The notes: generated from the letters alone by a model not told the origin. Positions 1 to 6,486 are shown, numbered from the stretch's first letter. The stretch is DNA of 16,432 nucleotides from an uncultured Oscillospiraceae bacterium (GCA_910584285.1 CAJTYK010000045.1:1-16432); one strand, 5' to 3'. A program made the numbers and translations.

Positions 1-256
1 ACTGGTAGATGCGCTGGGCCACCCGGTCGAAGCCCTCCCCCCGCTGGGGGGTGACCCCCACCTCAATGAGGGCGGTGACGGACTCCTGCTGGGTGCGATC
101 CCAGTCGATGATGGTCTTATAGCCCAGGATCACCCGATCCTTTTCATACTGTTCAACCAACCCGGCCACCTCCGCCTCGGTGGAGCCGGTCATGGCAGCC
201 AGCTGGGCGTAGGTCAAGGTGGAATCATTTTCTAAAAGATGGAGCAGATCTTTCAT
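1..256 (-). CDS. Lrp/AsnC-family transcriptional regulator, N-terminal part (cut by window edge)
   Basis: Translating the minus strand from the ATG at 256 gives an open frame to the window edge (85 complete codons). The first ~45 residues (MKDLLHLLENDSTLTYAQLA, then a MTGSTEAEV helix) have the winged-helix pattern of Lrp/AsnC regulators. They are followed by the typical linker and first ligand-domain strand (VILGYKTIIDWD, then ESVTALIEVGVTPQRG). A strong GGAGG ribosome site lies 8-9 bases upstream of the ATG. Members of this family bind DNA as oligomers and respond to amino acids or related small molecules; the ligand cannot be read here. The gene is divergent from the deacetylase at 424 and has its own promoter at 315-343. 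The C-terminal RAM domain is off the window. Confidence 0.85.
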   Translation of the reverse strand, partial: MKDLLHLLENDSTLTYAQLAAMTGSTEAEVAGLVEQYEKDRVILGYKTIIDWDRTQQESVTALIEVGVTPQRGEGFDRVAQRIYQ

Positions 257-309
257 GGTTGCGCCTCCTAAACAACGGGCAAAAAAATATGGAAGAAAAA
301 AAGAGATTC

Positions 310-343
310 TATATATTATATACTCTGGGAAGGCAAATAGCAA
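310..343 (-). promoter_or_regulatory. Sigma-A-type promoter for the Lrp-family gene
   Basis: On the minus strand, TTGCTA (338-343) is followed after 17 bases by a perfect TATAAT (315-320), about 60 bases upstream of the Lrp-family start. The -10 sits in a near-palindromic AT block (310-322, TATATA-T-TATATA). That block could be an autoregulatory site, which is an inference. I found no equally good rightward promoter for the deacetylase at 424. Confidence 0.75.
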
Positions 344-423
344 TCCCCCATTTCAGGCAGCGGGGATAAAATCGCGGCCGGGGCGCATACTATGACAAAT
401 TGCGCGGAAAGGCGGTGGGCACA

Positions 424-1167
424 ATGTCAAAGCTTCGGAGGGTCCTGCGGGCGGGGACGCTGGCGGCGTTGGGGCTGGCGCTGGCCCTCACCTGGCTGTG
501 GTTCCCGGGCTGGTGCCGGCAAAGCCGGACGGCGCTGGGGTCGGCTCAGCTGCCTGCGGGGCCCTTCGCGGCCCTCACCTTTGACGACGGGCCCCGTGCC
601 GGCACCACCGACCTGCTGCTGGACGGGCTGGCCCGCCGGGGGGTGCACGCCACCTTTTTTGTCATCGGGGAAAACGTGGAGGGTAATGAGGAGCTGCTGG
701 TGCGCATGGAGCGGGAGGGCCACCAGATCGGCCTGCACACCTTCCACCACAAGTCGCTGGCCCAGGTGAACGGCCGGGACTTCTACGCCGAGGTGGACAG
801 GCTGCGGGAGACCCTCCGGGGGCTGGTGGATCAGCGGGATTTCATGCTCCGCCCGCCCTACGGCATGATCACCCCCTCCAACCGGGCCAGGGCGGGAGCG
901 CCCATCATCCTGTGGTCGGTGGATCCGGAGGACTGGTCGGATCGAGACACCCAGCGACAGACCCAGGTCATTTTAGACACGGTGGAGGACGGCAGCATCA
1001 TCCTGCTCCACGACATCTACCCCGCCAGCGTGGACACCGCCCTGACGGTGGTGGACGAGCTGATGGCCCAGGGGTACAAGTTTGTGACGGTGGAGGAGCT
1101 GTTCGCCCTGCGGGGGGTGGAGCCGCAGGACGGGAAGGAGTACCGGAAGCTCCCTCCGCAGGGGTAG
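424..1167 (+). CDS. Polysaccharide deacetylase (carbohydrate esterase family 4), membrane-anchored
   Basis: Predicted metal-dependent N- or O-deacetylase acting on a cell-wall or surface polysaccharide outside the membrane. The 247-residue protein starts with a basic stretch and a hydrophobic segment (about residues 8-28) that acts as signal or anchor. All five CE4 motifs are visible: TFDDGP (52-57, catalytic base and metal Asp), HTFHH (105-109, metal His pair), RPPYG (143-147), DPEDW (167-171) and LLHD (194-197, catalytic His). I chose ATG 424 because GGCGGTGG precedes it; the upstream in-frame TTG at 400 has no ribosome site. It stands alone, divergent from the Lrp-family gene and convergent with the zinc-ribbon gene. 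Substrate (peptidoglycan, chitin-like or other) cannot be told. The distinct paralogue at 14903 has a coiled coil instead of this short stalk. Confidence 0.9.
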   Translation: MSKLRRVLRAGTLAALGLALALTWLWFPGWCRQSRTALGSAQLPAGPFAALTFDDGPRAGTTDLLLDGLARRGVHATFFVIGENVEGNEELLVRMEREGHQIGLHTFHHKSLAQVNGRDFYAEVDRLRETLRGLVDQRDFMLRPPYGMITPSNRARAGAPIILWSVDPEDWSDRDTQRQTQVILDTVEDGSIILLHDIYPASVDTALTVVDELMAQGYKFVTVEELFALRGVEPQDGKEYRKLPPQG

Positions 1168-1192
1168 GGGGTGCGGAGCCAAACAGACGCTT

Positions 1193-1263
1193 TGTAGGGC
1201 GGGACGACCTCGGCCCGCCGCAGACGATAGGGAATGCGCTCCGGAGAGGCGGCGCGCCCTACA
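1193..1263. repeat. Short TGTAGGG-ended inverted-repeat element
   Basis: The 71-bp block opens with TGTAGGGCG (1193-1201) and closes with its exact reverse complement CGCCCTACA (1255-1263). Inside is a further GC-rich fold (GGCGGG against CCCGCC). It lies between the convergent deacetylase and zinc-ribbon genes. The same TGTAGGGG end recurs at 3555-3578. I see no clear target duplication. A MITE- or REP-like dispersed repeat is inferred. Confidence 0.55.
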
Positions 1264-1288
1264 GGCAGATCCTGGCGTGAATACAGCA

Positions 1289-1316
1289 GGGCCCCCCGGC
1301 GCAAGCCGGGGGGCCC
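1289..1316 (-). terminator. Strong hairpin ending the efp - zinc-ribbon transcript
   Basis: A perfect 12-bp stem (1289-1300 with 1305-1316) is closed by a GCAA tetraloop and begins 10 bases past the stop codon of the leftward gene at 1326. The T-run on the leftward side is weak, but position and stability fit an intrinsic terminator. It may also stop the rightward deacetylase transcript. Confidence 0.65.
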
Positions 1317-1325
1317 TTGGTCTGC

Positions 1326-1751
1326 TTATTCGTTGTCGGGGCCGTCCGCCTCGTCCTCAAAGGACAGGGCGAACTTGCCGCCGCAGGCGGGGCAGTCCAC
1401 CACCCCCGCGGCCAGAGCCTCGTCGTCCACTATCAGATCCTCGCCGCAGCTGGGACAGGGGATCTCAAAGAAGTCCTCGTCCAGCTCGTCGTCCTCAAAG
1501 CCGTCGAAGCCGTCGTCCTCCTCCTCGTCGTCGAACACCGCCTCCTCCAGATCGGCCACGGTGTCGCTCAGGGCGTCCAGCTCCGCGTCGAACTCGTCCA
1601 TGGAGGCGTCCACGCCGTCCAGCTGCTGGCCCACTTCCTTCAGCACGTCCAGTACCTCGGACAGGATCCGGGCCTCGCCGGATTTCTCCCCGTCCAGGCC
1701 CAGGCCGTCGTACAGGCCCTGGATATAGGCTACCTTTTCAGAAATCGTCAT
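1326..1751 (-). CDS. CD1247-type protein with C-terminal zinc ribbon
   Basis: A 141-residue acidic protein of unknown function. The N-terminal ~70 residues are helical (MTISEKVAYIQGLYDGLGLD, then ILSEVLDVLKEV) and match my recollection of the conserved Clostridia 'CD1247 N-terminal domain'. A very acidic linker (about 74-95) follows. The end carries two CxxC knuckles (C99/C102 and C120/C123), a likely zinc ribbon. Start choice: ATG 1751 overlaps the efp stop as TAATG, which suggests translational coupling; a GTG three codons upstream is possible. Co-transcription with efp suggests a translation-linked role, but no activity can be assigned. The high Asp/Glu content and zinc ribbon would fit a protein that binds RNA or protein partners. 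Confidence 0.8.
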   Translation of the reverse strand: MTISEKVAYIQGLYDGLGLDGEKSGEARILSEVLDVLKEVGQQLDGVDASMDEFDAELDALSDTVADLEEAVFDDEEEDDGFDGFEDDELDEDFFEIPCPSCGEDLIVDDEALAAGVVDCPACGGKFALSFEDEADGPDNE

Positions 1752-2317
1752 TACTTGCACCTTTCCAGATACTCGCCGGTACGGGTGTCAATGCGGATCT
1801 TGTCGCCGGGGTTGATGAACAGGGGCACCTTGATCTCCGCCCCCGTCTCCAGGGTGGCGGGCTTGGTGACGTTGGTGGCGGTGTCGCCCTTCACGCCGGG
1901 GTCGGACTCGGTGACCACCAGCTCCACGAAGTTGGGAGGCTCCACGCCGAACACGCTGCCCTTGTAGGACATGACCTTACAGGTCATATTCTCCAGCACG
2001 AACTTGAAGTTGTCGCCCAGCACGTCCTTGTTCACGGGCAGCATCTCGTAGGTCTCCATGTCCATGAAGTAGTACAGGTCGCCGTCGTTGTAGCTGTACT
2101 CCATGTCCTTGCGATCCACGAAAGCCTGCTCGAACTTGGCGGTGGGGTTGAAGGAGGTCTCGGTGACGGCGCCGGTGATGACGTTCTTCATCTTGGTGCG
2201 CACGAAGGCGGCACCCTTACCGGGCTTGACGTGCTGGAATTCCACCACCTGCATCACCTTGCCCTCCATCTCGAAGGTCACGCCGTTGCGGAAATCGCCT
2301 GCTGTGATCATTGCCAT
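1751..2317 (-). CDS. efp: Translation elongation factor P
   Basis: EF-P binds between the P and E sites of the ribosome and rescues stalls at polyproline stretches. The 188-residue length is standard. It opens with MAMITAGDFRNG, and the domain I loop carries HVKPGKGAAF with Lys34 at the tip, where other bacteria modify this lysine. The C-terminal OB domains end with the typical LFINPGDKIRIDTRTGEYLER. ATG 2317 is chosen because GGAGG lies 8 bases upstream; an in-frame extension to 2362 would run through the leader. No EpmA/EpmB-type modification gene is visible nearby. The gene has its own promoter (2370-2398) and is followed, with stop-start overlap, by the zinc-ribbon gene. Confidence 0.97.
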   Translation of the reverse strand: MAMITAGDFRNGVTFEMEGKVMQVVEFQHVKPGKGAAFVRTKMKNVITGAVTETSFNPTAKFEQAFVDRKDMEYSYNDGDLYYFMDMETYEMLPVNKDVLGDNFKFVLENMTCKVMSYKGSVFGVEPPNFVELVVTESDPGVKGDTATNVTKPATLETGAEIKVPLFINPGDKIRIDTRTGEYLERCK

Positions 2318-2369
2318 TGGTATCGTCCTCCAATATCGAAAGTTTTTAATCCGAAGAATCAATCAAGAT

Positions 2370-2398
2370 ATTATACCCCATATCCCCGCCGATTGCAA
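2370..2398 (-). promoter_or_regulatory. Promoter of efp
   Basis: On the minus strand, TTGCAA (2393-2398) and a perfect TATAAT (2370-2375) are separated by 17 bases, about 53 bases upstream of the efp ATG. The promoter lies between the peptidase stop and efp, so efp can be expressed independently of the upstream genes. Confidence 0.85.
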
Positions 2399-2424
2399 GG
2401 GGGTTTGTGGGCGCCGCCCGCTTT

Positions 2425-3489
2425 TTACAGGATAATGAGCTGCTTGGGGGAGTGGGTGATGTCGATGCAGCCCCCCTCGGTGAGCATGATCACGTCCTCA
2501 ATGCGCACGCCGAACTTCCCGGGCAGGTAGATCCCCGGCTCAGCGGACAGCAGGGCCCCGGCGGGGATGGGCTTGTCGTTGCGGGTATGGAAGCCGGGAT
2601 CCTCGTGGATCTCGATGCCCAGGGAGTGGCCGAAGCCGTGGCCGAAGTACTTGCCGTAGCCCGCGTCGGCGATGACCTTGGCCCCCGCCTCGTGCACCTC
2701 CTTGCCGGTGACCCCGGCGTGGGCCGTGGCGATGCCGGTGAGCTGGGCCTTGAGCACGGTGTTGTACACCAGCTCCATCTCCTCAGAGGGCTGGCCGACG
2801 GCCACGGTGCGGGTCATGTCGGAGCAGTAGCCCCCCACCACGCAGCCAAAATCCATGGTGACAAACTGGCCCTTCTGGATCACGTCGGGGCCGGGGATGG
2901 CGTGGGGCTTGGAGCCGTTGGGGCCGCAGGCCACGATGGGGTCGAAGGAGTTGCGCTCGGCGCCCTTCCGGGCCATGATATAGGTCAGCCGAGCTGCCAC
3001 CTCGCTCTCGGTGAGGCCGGGCTTAAGGAAGTTCAGGATCTCCAGCAGGGCCTCGTCGGTGATGCGCTGGGCCTCCTGCATGGCGGCCAGCTCGCCGGCG
3101 TCCTTCACCTGGCGCAGCTGGGTGAGCAGCTCGGAGGCGGGGACAAACTCGGCCTCCACCTCCTTTGTCCAGTCGGTGTGGCTGGCCACGGACATATACC
3201 GTTCCTCGAAGCCCAGCTTGACAATGCCGTGCTCCTTCACCAGGCCGGCGATGAGCTTGCGGAAGCCGCCGCCGGGGGCCCAGTCGGCCACCTCCGCCCC
3301 GGTGATCTGCTGCTGGGCGGCCTCGATGTACCGGGAGTCGGTGTAGTACCAGGTCTTGTCCGGGGTGATGAGGGCGGCGCCCTCCCCGTGGAAGCCCATG
3401 GCGTAGAACTCGCCGGGCTCGCTGGTGATGAGCATGGCGTCCAGGCCGCGGTCCTTCAGACGAGCGGCGATTTTTTCAAAATGGGTCAT
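2425..3489 (-). CDS. pepP: Xaa-Pro aminopeptidase-like peptidase, family M24
   Basis: Predicted cytoplasmic dimetal peptidase that removes N-terminal residues preceding proline. The 354 residues comprise a creatinase-type N-domain (about 1-125) and a pita-bread catalytic domain. All five metal ligands are in place: D213 (TMDFG), D224 (SDMTRT), H288 (GHGFGHSLG), E317 (SAEPGIY) and E331 (RIEDV). The substrate-site His is at 196 (KPHA). AAGGAG precedes the ATG at a good distance. Such peptidases often sit directly upstream of efp in Firmicutes, as here. The symbol is a family-level choice; Xaa-Pro dipeptidase (pepQ-like) is the alternative. I see no clear promoter in the 84 bases upstream, so read-through from yqeG is likely. 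Confidence 0.9.
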   Translation of the reverse strand: MTHFEKIAARLKDRGLDAMLITSEPGEFYAMGFHGEGAALITPDKTWYYTDSRYIEAAQQQITGAEVADWAPGGGFRKLIAGLVKEHGIVKLGFEERYMSVASHTDWTKEVEAEFVPASELLTQLRQVKDAGELAAMQEAQRITDEALLEILNFLKPGLTESEVAARLTYIMARKGAERNSFDPIVACGPNGSKPHAIPGPDVIQKGQFVTMDFGCVVGGYCSDMTRTVAVGQPSEEMELVYNTVLKAQLTGIATAHAGVTGKEVHEAGAKVIADAGYGKYFGHGFGHSLGIEIHEDPGFHTRNDKPIPAGALLSAEPGIYLPGKFGVRIEDVIMLTEGGCIDITHSPKQLIIL

Positions 3490-3554
3490 GGGAACATCTC
3501 CTTATTTGATATTAATATTGAAACACCCGTATGGGACGTTTTGTGGATCGGGAT

Positions 3555-3578
3555 GGGCGCACATTGTGCACCCCTACA
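3555..3578 (-). repeat. TGTAGGGG-ended palindromic repeat overlapping a stop codon
   Basis: Read on the minus strand, the block starts TGTAGGGGTGCACAATGTGC and forms a near-perfect hairpin (3555-3573: GGG and GCACA arms, one mismatch). Its end resembles that of the 1193-1263 element. The TAG inside the terminal TGTAGGGG is the stop codon of the gene at 3574. The other boundary is not clear. Confidence 0.45.
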
Positions 3579-4422
3579 GATACCCTTGGTAGACCTTTTT
3601 CATTTCCAGCGCGTCCTCCGCCTGGGTGCCCGCGCTCTCGCAGATGAAGGTGGGGCTCCACCCCCGCCTTGCCACCGCTTCCGCCAGCGGCGTCCAGTCC
3701 GGGCCGTAGCCCCCGTCGTCGGCAAAGGTGCGGTGGCACTTCTCCCCACCGCCCAGGGTGAACTCGATGTGGGAGAAGTGGCTGTGGAAGCGGGAGGCCC
3801 GGTCGGGACCCAGCACCTCCTCCATGCGATCCAGCATCCGCTCCATGGCCTCCGCCCCGTCGTCCGCCCCCAGCGAGCGGGCGTAGAGATGGCCGAAGTC
3901 CACGCAGGGGAGCAGGCGTTCGTCCAGCGTACACAGATCCAGTACCTCGTCCAGATCCCCCAGCTGGTTGATCTTGCCCATGGTCTCCGGGCAGAGGGTG
4001 AGGTGGCCGAAGCCGGTATCGTCGCAGGCGGTGATGACCTCCGCCAACGAGCGCCGTGCGATGTCCAGCGCCTCCCGCCGCGTGCGGCCCATGAGGGCCC
4101 CGGAGTGGATCACCACCCGCTTGGCCCCCATCCAGTCCGCCACCAGACAGGCCCCGGTGATGTAGCCGATGGTCTTTTGCAGCGCCTCGGGGTCGGGGTT
4201 GGCCAGGTTGATGAAGTAGGGCGCGTGGAGGGACAGGGAAATGCCGTGCTCAGCGGCGGCCGCGCCCACCTTGCGGGCGGTGGCCTCCCCCACATGGACG
4301 CCCTTGCCGCACTGGTACTCATAGCAGTCCAGGCCGATCTCCCTCAGCCAGCGGGGCGCGTCCGCCGACGACTTGTAGGGGAAGTTTTCCGCGTTGCCTG
4401 CGGGGCCGAATCGGGCGCTCAC
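3574..4422 (-). CDS. TIM-barrel protein, AP endonuclease 2 / endonuclease IV fold
   Basis: A 282-residue (beta/alpha)8 protein related to endonuclease IV and sugar-phosphate isomerases. Several metal ligands of the Nfo type are recognisable: H66 (LHAPYFINLANP), H106 (VIHSGA), E146 (CPETMGK), D175 and H178 (CVDFGHL), a His cluster at 213-218 (HSHFSH), H230 and E262 (CESAGT). The Nfo Asp that lies two residues before the H231-type ligand appears here as Lys228, so DNA-repair activity is uncertain. The GTG start at 4422 overlaps the yqeG stop by 4 bases (GTGA) and has AAGGGGG upstream; an in-frame N-terminal extension to 4461 would lie inside yqeG. Alternatives are a deoxyribonuclease IV homologue or a sugar isomerase/epimerase. 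The family is confident; the reaction is not. Confidence 0.82.
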   Translation of the reverse strand: MSARFGPAGNAENFPYKSSADAPRWLREIGLDCYEYQCGKGVHVGEATARKVGAAAAEHGISLSLHAPYFINLANPDPEALQKTIGYITGACLVADWMGAKRVVIHSGALMGRTRREALDIARRSLAEVITACDDTGFGHLTLCPETMGKINQLGDLDEVLDLCTLDERLLPCVDFGHLYARSLGADDGAEAMERMLDRMEEVLGPDRASRFHSHFSHIEFTLGGGEKCHRTFADDGGYGPDWTPLAEAVARRGWSPTFICESAGTQAEDALEMKKVYQGYL

Positions 4423-4922
4423 AGCTTCGCCCCCTTTCCCGACAGCAGCCGGAAGGGCCACTCCGCGGCGTACCGCAGATAGCGCCCCGGATTGCCCGCC
4501 AGCCGGATGGGCTCCACCAGGATGGTGGACACCCCGGCCCGGTTCCCGCCCAGCACGTCAGTGAAGATCTGATCCCCCACGATGGCGGTCTGCTCCCGGG
4601 TTGCGCCCATTTGCTCCATGGCCTTGTAGAAGGAGGGGGTCTTGGGCTTGCCGGCGTGGCCGATGTAGGGCACGTCCAGCCCTTCGGCAAAGATCCGGGG
4701 GCGGCTCTCGTGCCGGTTGTTGGACAGGATAAACAGCGTCACCCCATGGGCGGCCAGGTCATCCCGCCACGCCTTCAAGTGCTCATCCGGCAGGGGCACG
4801 CCGTAGGGGACGAGGGTGTTGTCCAGATCCGCCAGCAGCAGCTTGATCCCCCGGCCCTTCAGCGCCGCGCCGGTGATCTCGTAAATGTCATGATAGATAT
4901 ATCTGGCCCGGAACAATGTCAT
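4419..4922 (-). CDS. yqeG: YqeG-family HAD-type phosphatase (HAD-IIIA)
   Basis: A 167-residue cytoplasmic HAD hydrolase of the conserved YqeG/PGPP-like family, probably a magnesium-dependent phosphatase. Motif I is ADLDNTLV (D32 nucleophile, D34 acid), motif II ILSNN (S67), the Lys motif lies in GKPKTP (91-96), and motif III is GDQIFTDVLGGN (D117, D122). Family members have been linked to phosphatidylglycerophosphate dephosphorylation or kept as unknown; substrate cannot be decided here. AAGGTGAGG lies just before the ATG. Its promoter appears to sit 200 bases upstream (5123-5151), so the transcript begins with a long structured leader containing the 4938-5100 repeat. Its stop overlaps the start of the TIM-barrel gene by 4 bases, which implies coupled translation. 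Confidence 0.9.
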   Translation of the reverse strand: MTLFRARYIYHDIYEITGAALKGRGIKLLLADLDNTLVPYGVPLPDEHLKAWRDDLAAHGVTLFILSNNRHESRPRIFAEGLDVPYIGHAGKPKTPSFYKAMEQMGATREQTAIVGDQIFTDVLGGNRAGVSTILVEPIRLAGNPGRYLRYAAEWPFRLLSGKGAKL

Positions 4923-4937
4923 GCCTCACCTTCTATT

Positions 4938-5100
4938 CCGCCCGGGACGGGCATAGACTGAAAGCGTCCCGGGCACAGAAATTTGCCTGTGCCTCCCCGC
5001 CGGAGGGCGATGAGCGCCGGTGGCGCTCGTCCATCGCCGACCGAGCCGACAGGCGAGAACCGGAGGAGGTACGCGAACTGCCCCGCCCGGGACGGGCATA
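4938..5100. repeat. Structured cassette bounded by 18-bp direct repeats, in the yqeG leader
   Basis: CCGCCCGGGACGGGCATA occurs at 4938-4955 and exactly again at 5083-5100. An inverted partner GTCCCGGGC lies at 4966-4974. Between them are a GGCACAG/CTGTGCC hairpin and a larger stem in which AGCGCC pairs with GGCGCT inside GGCGATG/CATCGCC. No convincing protein is encoded. It lies in the predicted 5' leader of the yqeG transcript. It may be a dispersed repeat or a regulatory leader; I cannot assign a known riboswitch class. Confidence 0.6.
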
Positions 5101-5122
5101 TGCTTTTGAGAACGGCGCTTTG

Positions 5123-5151
5123 ATAATAGCACGAAATTCTGCCGTTAGCAA
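5123..5151 (-). promoter_or_regulatory. Promoter for the yqeG transcript
   Basis: On the minus strand, TTGCTA (5146-5151) and TATTAT (5123-5128) are 17 bases apart. It is the best leftward promoter upstream of yqeG and predicts a ~190-base untranslated leader that includes the 4938-5100 cassette. It lies next to the start of the rightward gene at 5164. Confidence 0.6.
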
Positions 5152-5163
5152 GGGGGAACTCCC

Positions 5164-5931
5164 ATGAAAGAACTGTTATTGGCTCTGCCCGCCGGTCGGG
5201 AGAGCCGGGGCCGGGACTTCGGCCTCACCCCCGCCCACATGGCCTACCGGATCGGGCCGGGGCCCCGGCTGCTGGGGGCCCGTCTGCCGCCGTCAGTGCG
5301 GGGCGGGCTGATGCAGATCGACTGTGCCGGGTTCGACGGGGCGGGGGATCCGGTGCCCTGCTGCCGGCAGATCCTGGGCGAGTGCCGCCGCCGGGGCTGC
5401 CGGGGGATCGTGTGCGACTTCGAGGGGCCGCCCTGCGGCTGCCTGGGGAAGCTGGTGGAGATTTTAGACCGCAACTGCGCCGCCCAGGGCTGGGCACTGT
5501 ATGTGCCGGAGGGCTATATGTCCGTCCCCCACGCCCGGGCGCTGGTGCCCTCCGCCCTCACCCACGGCACCCTGGAGCGGCGGCTCCGGGAGGCCCTGGG
5601 GCGGTATGGCCCCGCCCGGACGGCCCTGGCGGTGGAGTGGGTGCGGGAGGACTTCCCCCTGCCCGCCACCGGTCGGGGGGCGCCCCTGGCTCCCGACGCC
5701 TTGGAGGGGATGCTCCACCGGCTGGAGCCGGCGGTGTTCTTCGACCGGGGGCTGTGCGCCCACTACTTCACCTACATGGCGGGGGCCAAGGCCCACTTCG
5801 TGCTGTTCGACACCCCCCGCTCCATCCGGGAGAAGCTGTCCCTGGCGGATCGGCTGGGGGTGGGGACGGCCCTGCTGCCCCAGCCGGAGATCGAGGAGCA
5901 CCTGGAGGAGATCTTCGGCGGCGGAACGTAA
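5164..5931 (+). CDS. Hypothetical protein with weak GH18-like TIM-barrel features
   Basis: The function of this 255-residue protein is not recognised. GGGGG lies 7 bases before the ATG. Visible features: no signal peptide or membrane segment, ten cysteines with eight between residues 54 and 105, and the strand-like motif RGIVCDFEGP (80-89). This motif resembles the DxxDxDxE strand of GH18 glycosidases, with D85 and E87 in the last positions. The C-terminal segment SIREKLSLADRLGVG (220-234) resembles the last helix-strand pair of GH18 barrels. This is an inference from pattern only; a degenerate or non-catalytic barrel is equally possible. The gene stands alone, opposite yqeG, and ends in a strong terminator shared with the convergent gene at 5969. 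Confidence 0.75.
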   Translation: MKELLLALPAGRESRGRDFGLTPAHMAYRIGPGPRLLGARLPPSVRGGLMQIDCAGFDGAGDPVPCCRQILGECRRRGCRGIVCDFEGPPCGCLGKLVEILDRNCAAQGWALYVPEGYMSVPHARALVPSALTHGTLERRLREALGRYGPARTALAVEWVREDFPLPATGRGAPLAPDALEGMLHRLEPAVFFDRGLCAHYFTYMAGAKAHFVLFDTPRSIREKLSLADRLGVGTALLPQPEIEEHLEEIFGGGT

Positions 5932-5935
5932 AAAG

Positions 5936-5969
5936 CCCGGCCCCGCATCAGCGGGGCCGGGACGTTTTT
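5936..5969. terminator. Bidirectional intrinsic terminator
   Basis: A perfect 11-bp GC stem (5936-5946 with 5951-5961), loop ATCA, is followed by TTTTT at 5965-5969 rightward and by a T-run (AAAAA at 5930-5934 on the plus strand) leftward. It ends both the gene at 5164 and the convergent gene at 5969. Confidence 0.9.
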
Positions 5970-6415
5970 CATGCTTTTCCCGCGGTGCGGGCGAACTGCT
6001 CCACGTAGATCCGCTTATAGAGGTCCAGAAGCTGCTGGTTGGTGGTCTCCCGGCAGCGGACGATATCCCCCAGGGCCACCGCCTTGGCCTGACCCATGAG
6101 ATCCCCCGGCGAGCCCGCCTCGCCGCTCTCGCCTGCCCCCATCTCGGCAAGCTGTTGGATGGTGGCGTGGAGATAGTCGGTGTCGCTCTGGATGGCGGCG
6201 ATCTGCTGGAGCAGCCAGCTCAGGTCTACTTGATTCTCGTTCATGGTTGTGTCCTCCAAACTTGTATCTGGCGGGCACGCAAGGCATATCGTATCATCGG
6301 ATAGGAAGCGTGCCCTGCCGTGTTTCACAAGACCTCTGGCCCGTCTGGGCCAGGTCGCTTCGTATACGTTGCCCCGTTCGTCTACCACATGAATGTTTTT
6401 TTCGATGGGTGTCAT
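5969..6415 (-). CDS. Small protein with N-terminal PLMP/RRXRR-like domain and helical C-terminus
   Basis: A 148-residue protein with no assigned function. Residues 7-48 (IHVVDERGNVYEATWP, RRARGLVKHGRARFL, TICLACPP) match the layout of the RRXRR/PLMP domain that opens IscB-type and related HNH proteins: a beta hairpin, a short proline segment, the R-x-x-x-L-x-K-x-G-R-A-x-hydrophobic helix-turn, then a final strand. No HNH or RuvC motif follows. Residues 65-143 are predicted to be two or three helices joined by a Gly/Ser-rich linker (93-104). The start at 6415 has AGGGGG almost touching the ATG, while Met58 (6244) has a textbook GGAGG 8 bases upstream. A long and a short product are therefore possible. 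The promoter at 6487-6516 faces niaR. Relatedness to the PLMP domain is my reading, not a search result. Confidence 0.75.
   Translation of the reverse strand: MTPIEKNIHVVDERGNVYEATWPRRARGLVKHGRARFLSDDTICLACPPDTSLEDTTMNENQVDLSWLLQQIAAIQSDTDYLHATIQQLAEMGAGESGEAGSPGDLMGQAKAVALGDIVRCRETTNQQLLDLYKRIYVEQFARTAGKA
6253..6257 (-). promoter_or_regulatory. Internal ribosome-binding site inside the PLMP-like gene
   Basis: GGAGG on the minus strand lies 8 bases upstream of the in-frame ATG at 6244 (Met58). It is a better site than that of the annotated start at 6415. It would yield a separate 91-residue C-terminal protein, MNENQVDLSWLLQQIAAIQ onward. Confidence 0.6.
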
Positions 6416-6486
6416 CCCCCTGTCGTAAAATTCGCGGGTGTTTGGACGCCGTTTTTTGTGATGGGTGCCCGCCCCTGTCCAGACTC

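Noticed and set aside
2401..2440. Hairpin GGGC-GCC-GCCC followed by TTTTT near the end of the peptidase gene
   Set aside because: The stem is only four base pairs and the T-run is on the rightward side, where no gene ends.
2407..4482. Very long rightward open frame (691 codons) across the peptidase and TIM-barrel region
   Set aside because: It is antisense to two genes with complete family motifs. Its translation is low-complexity Gly/Ala/Leu/His text without motifs, an effect of high GC.
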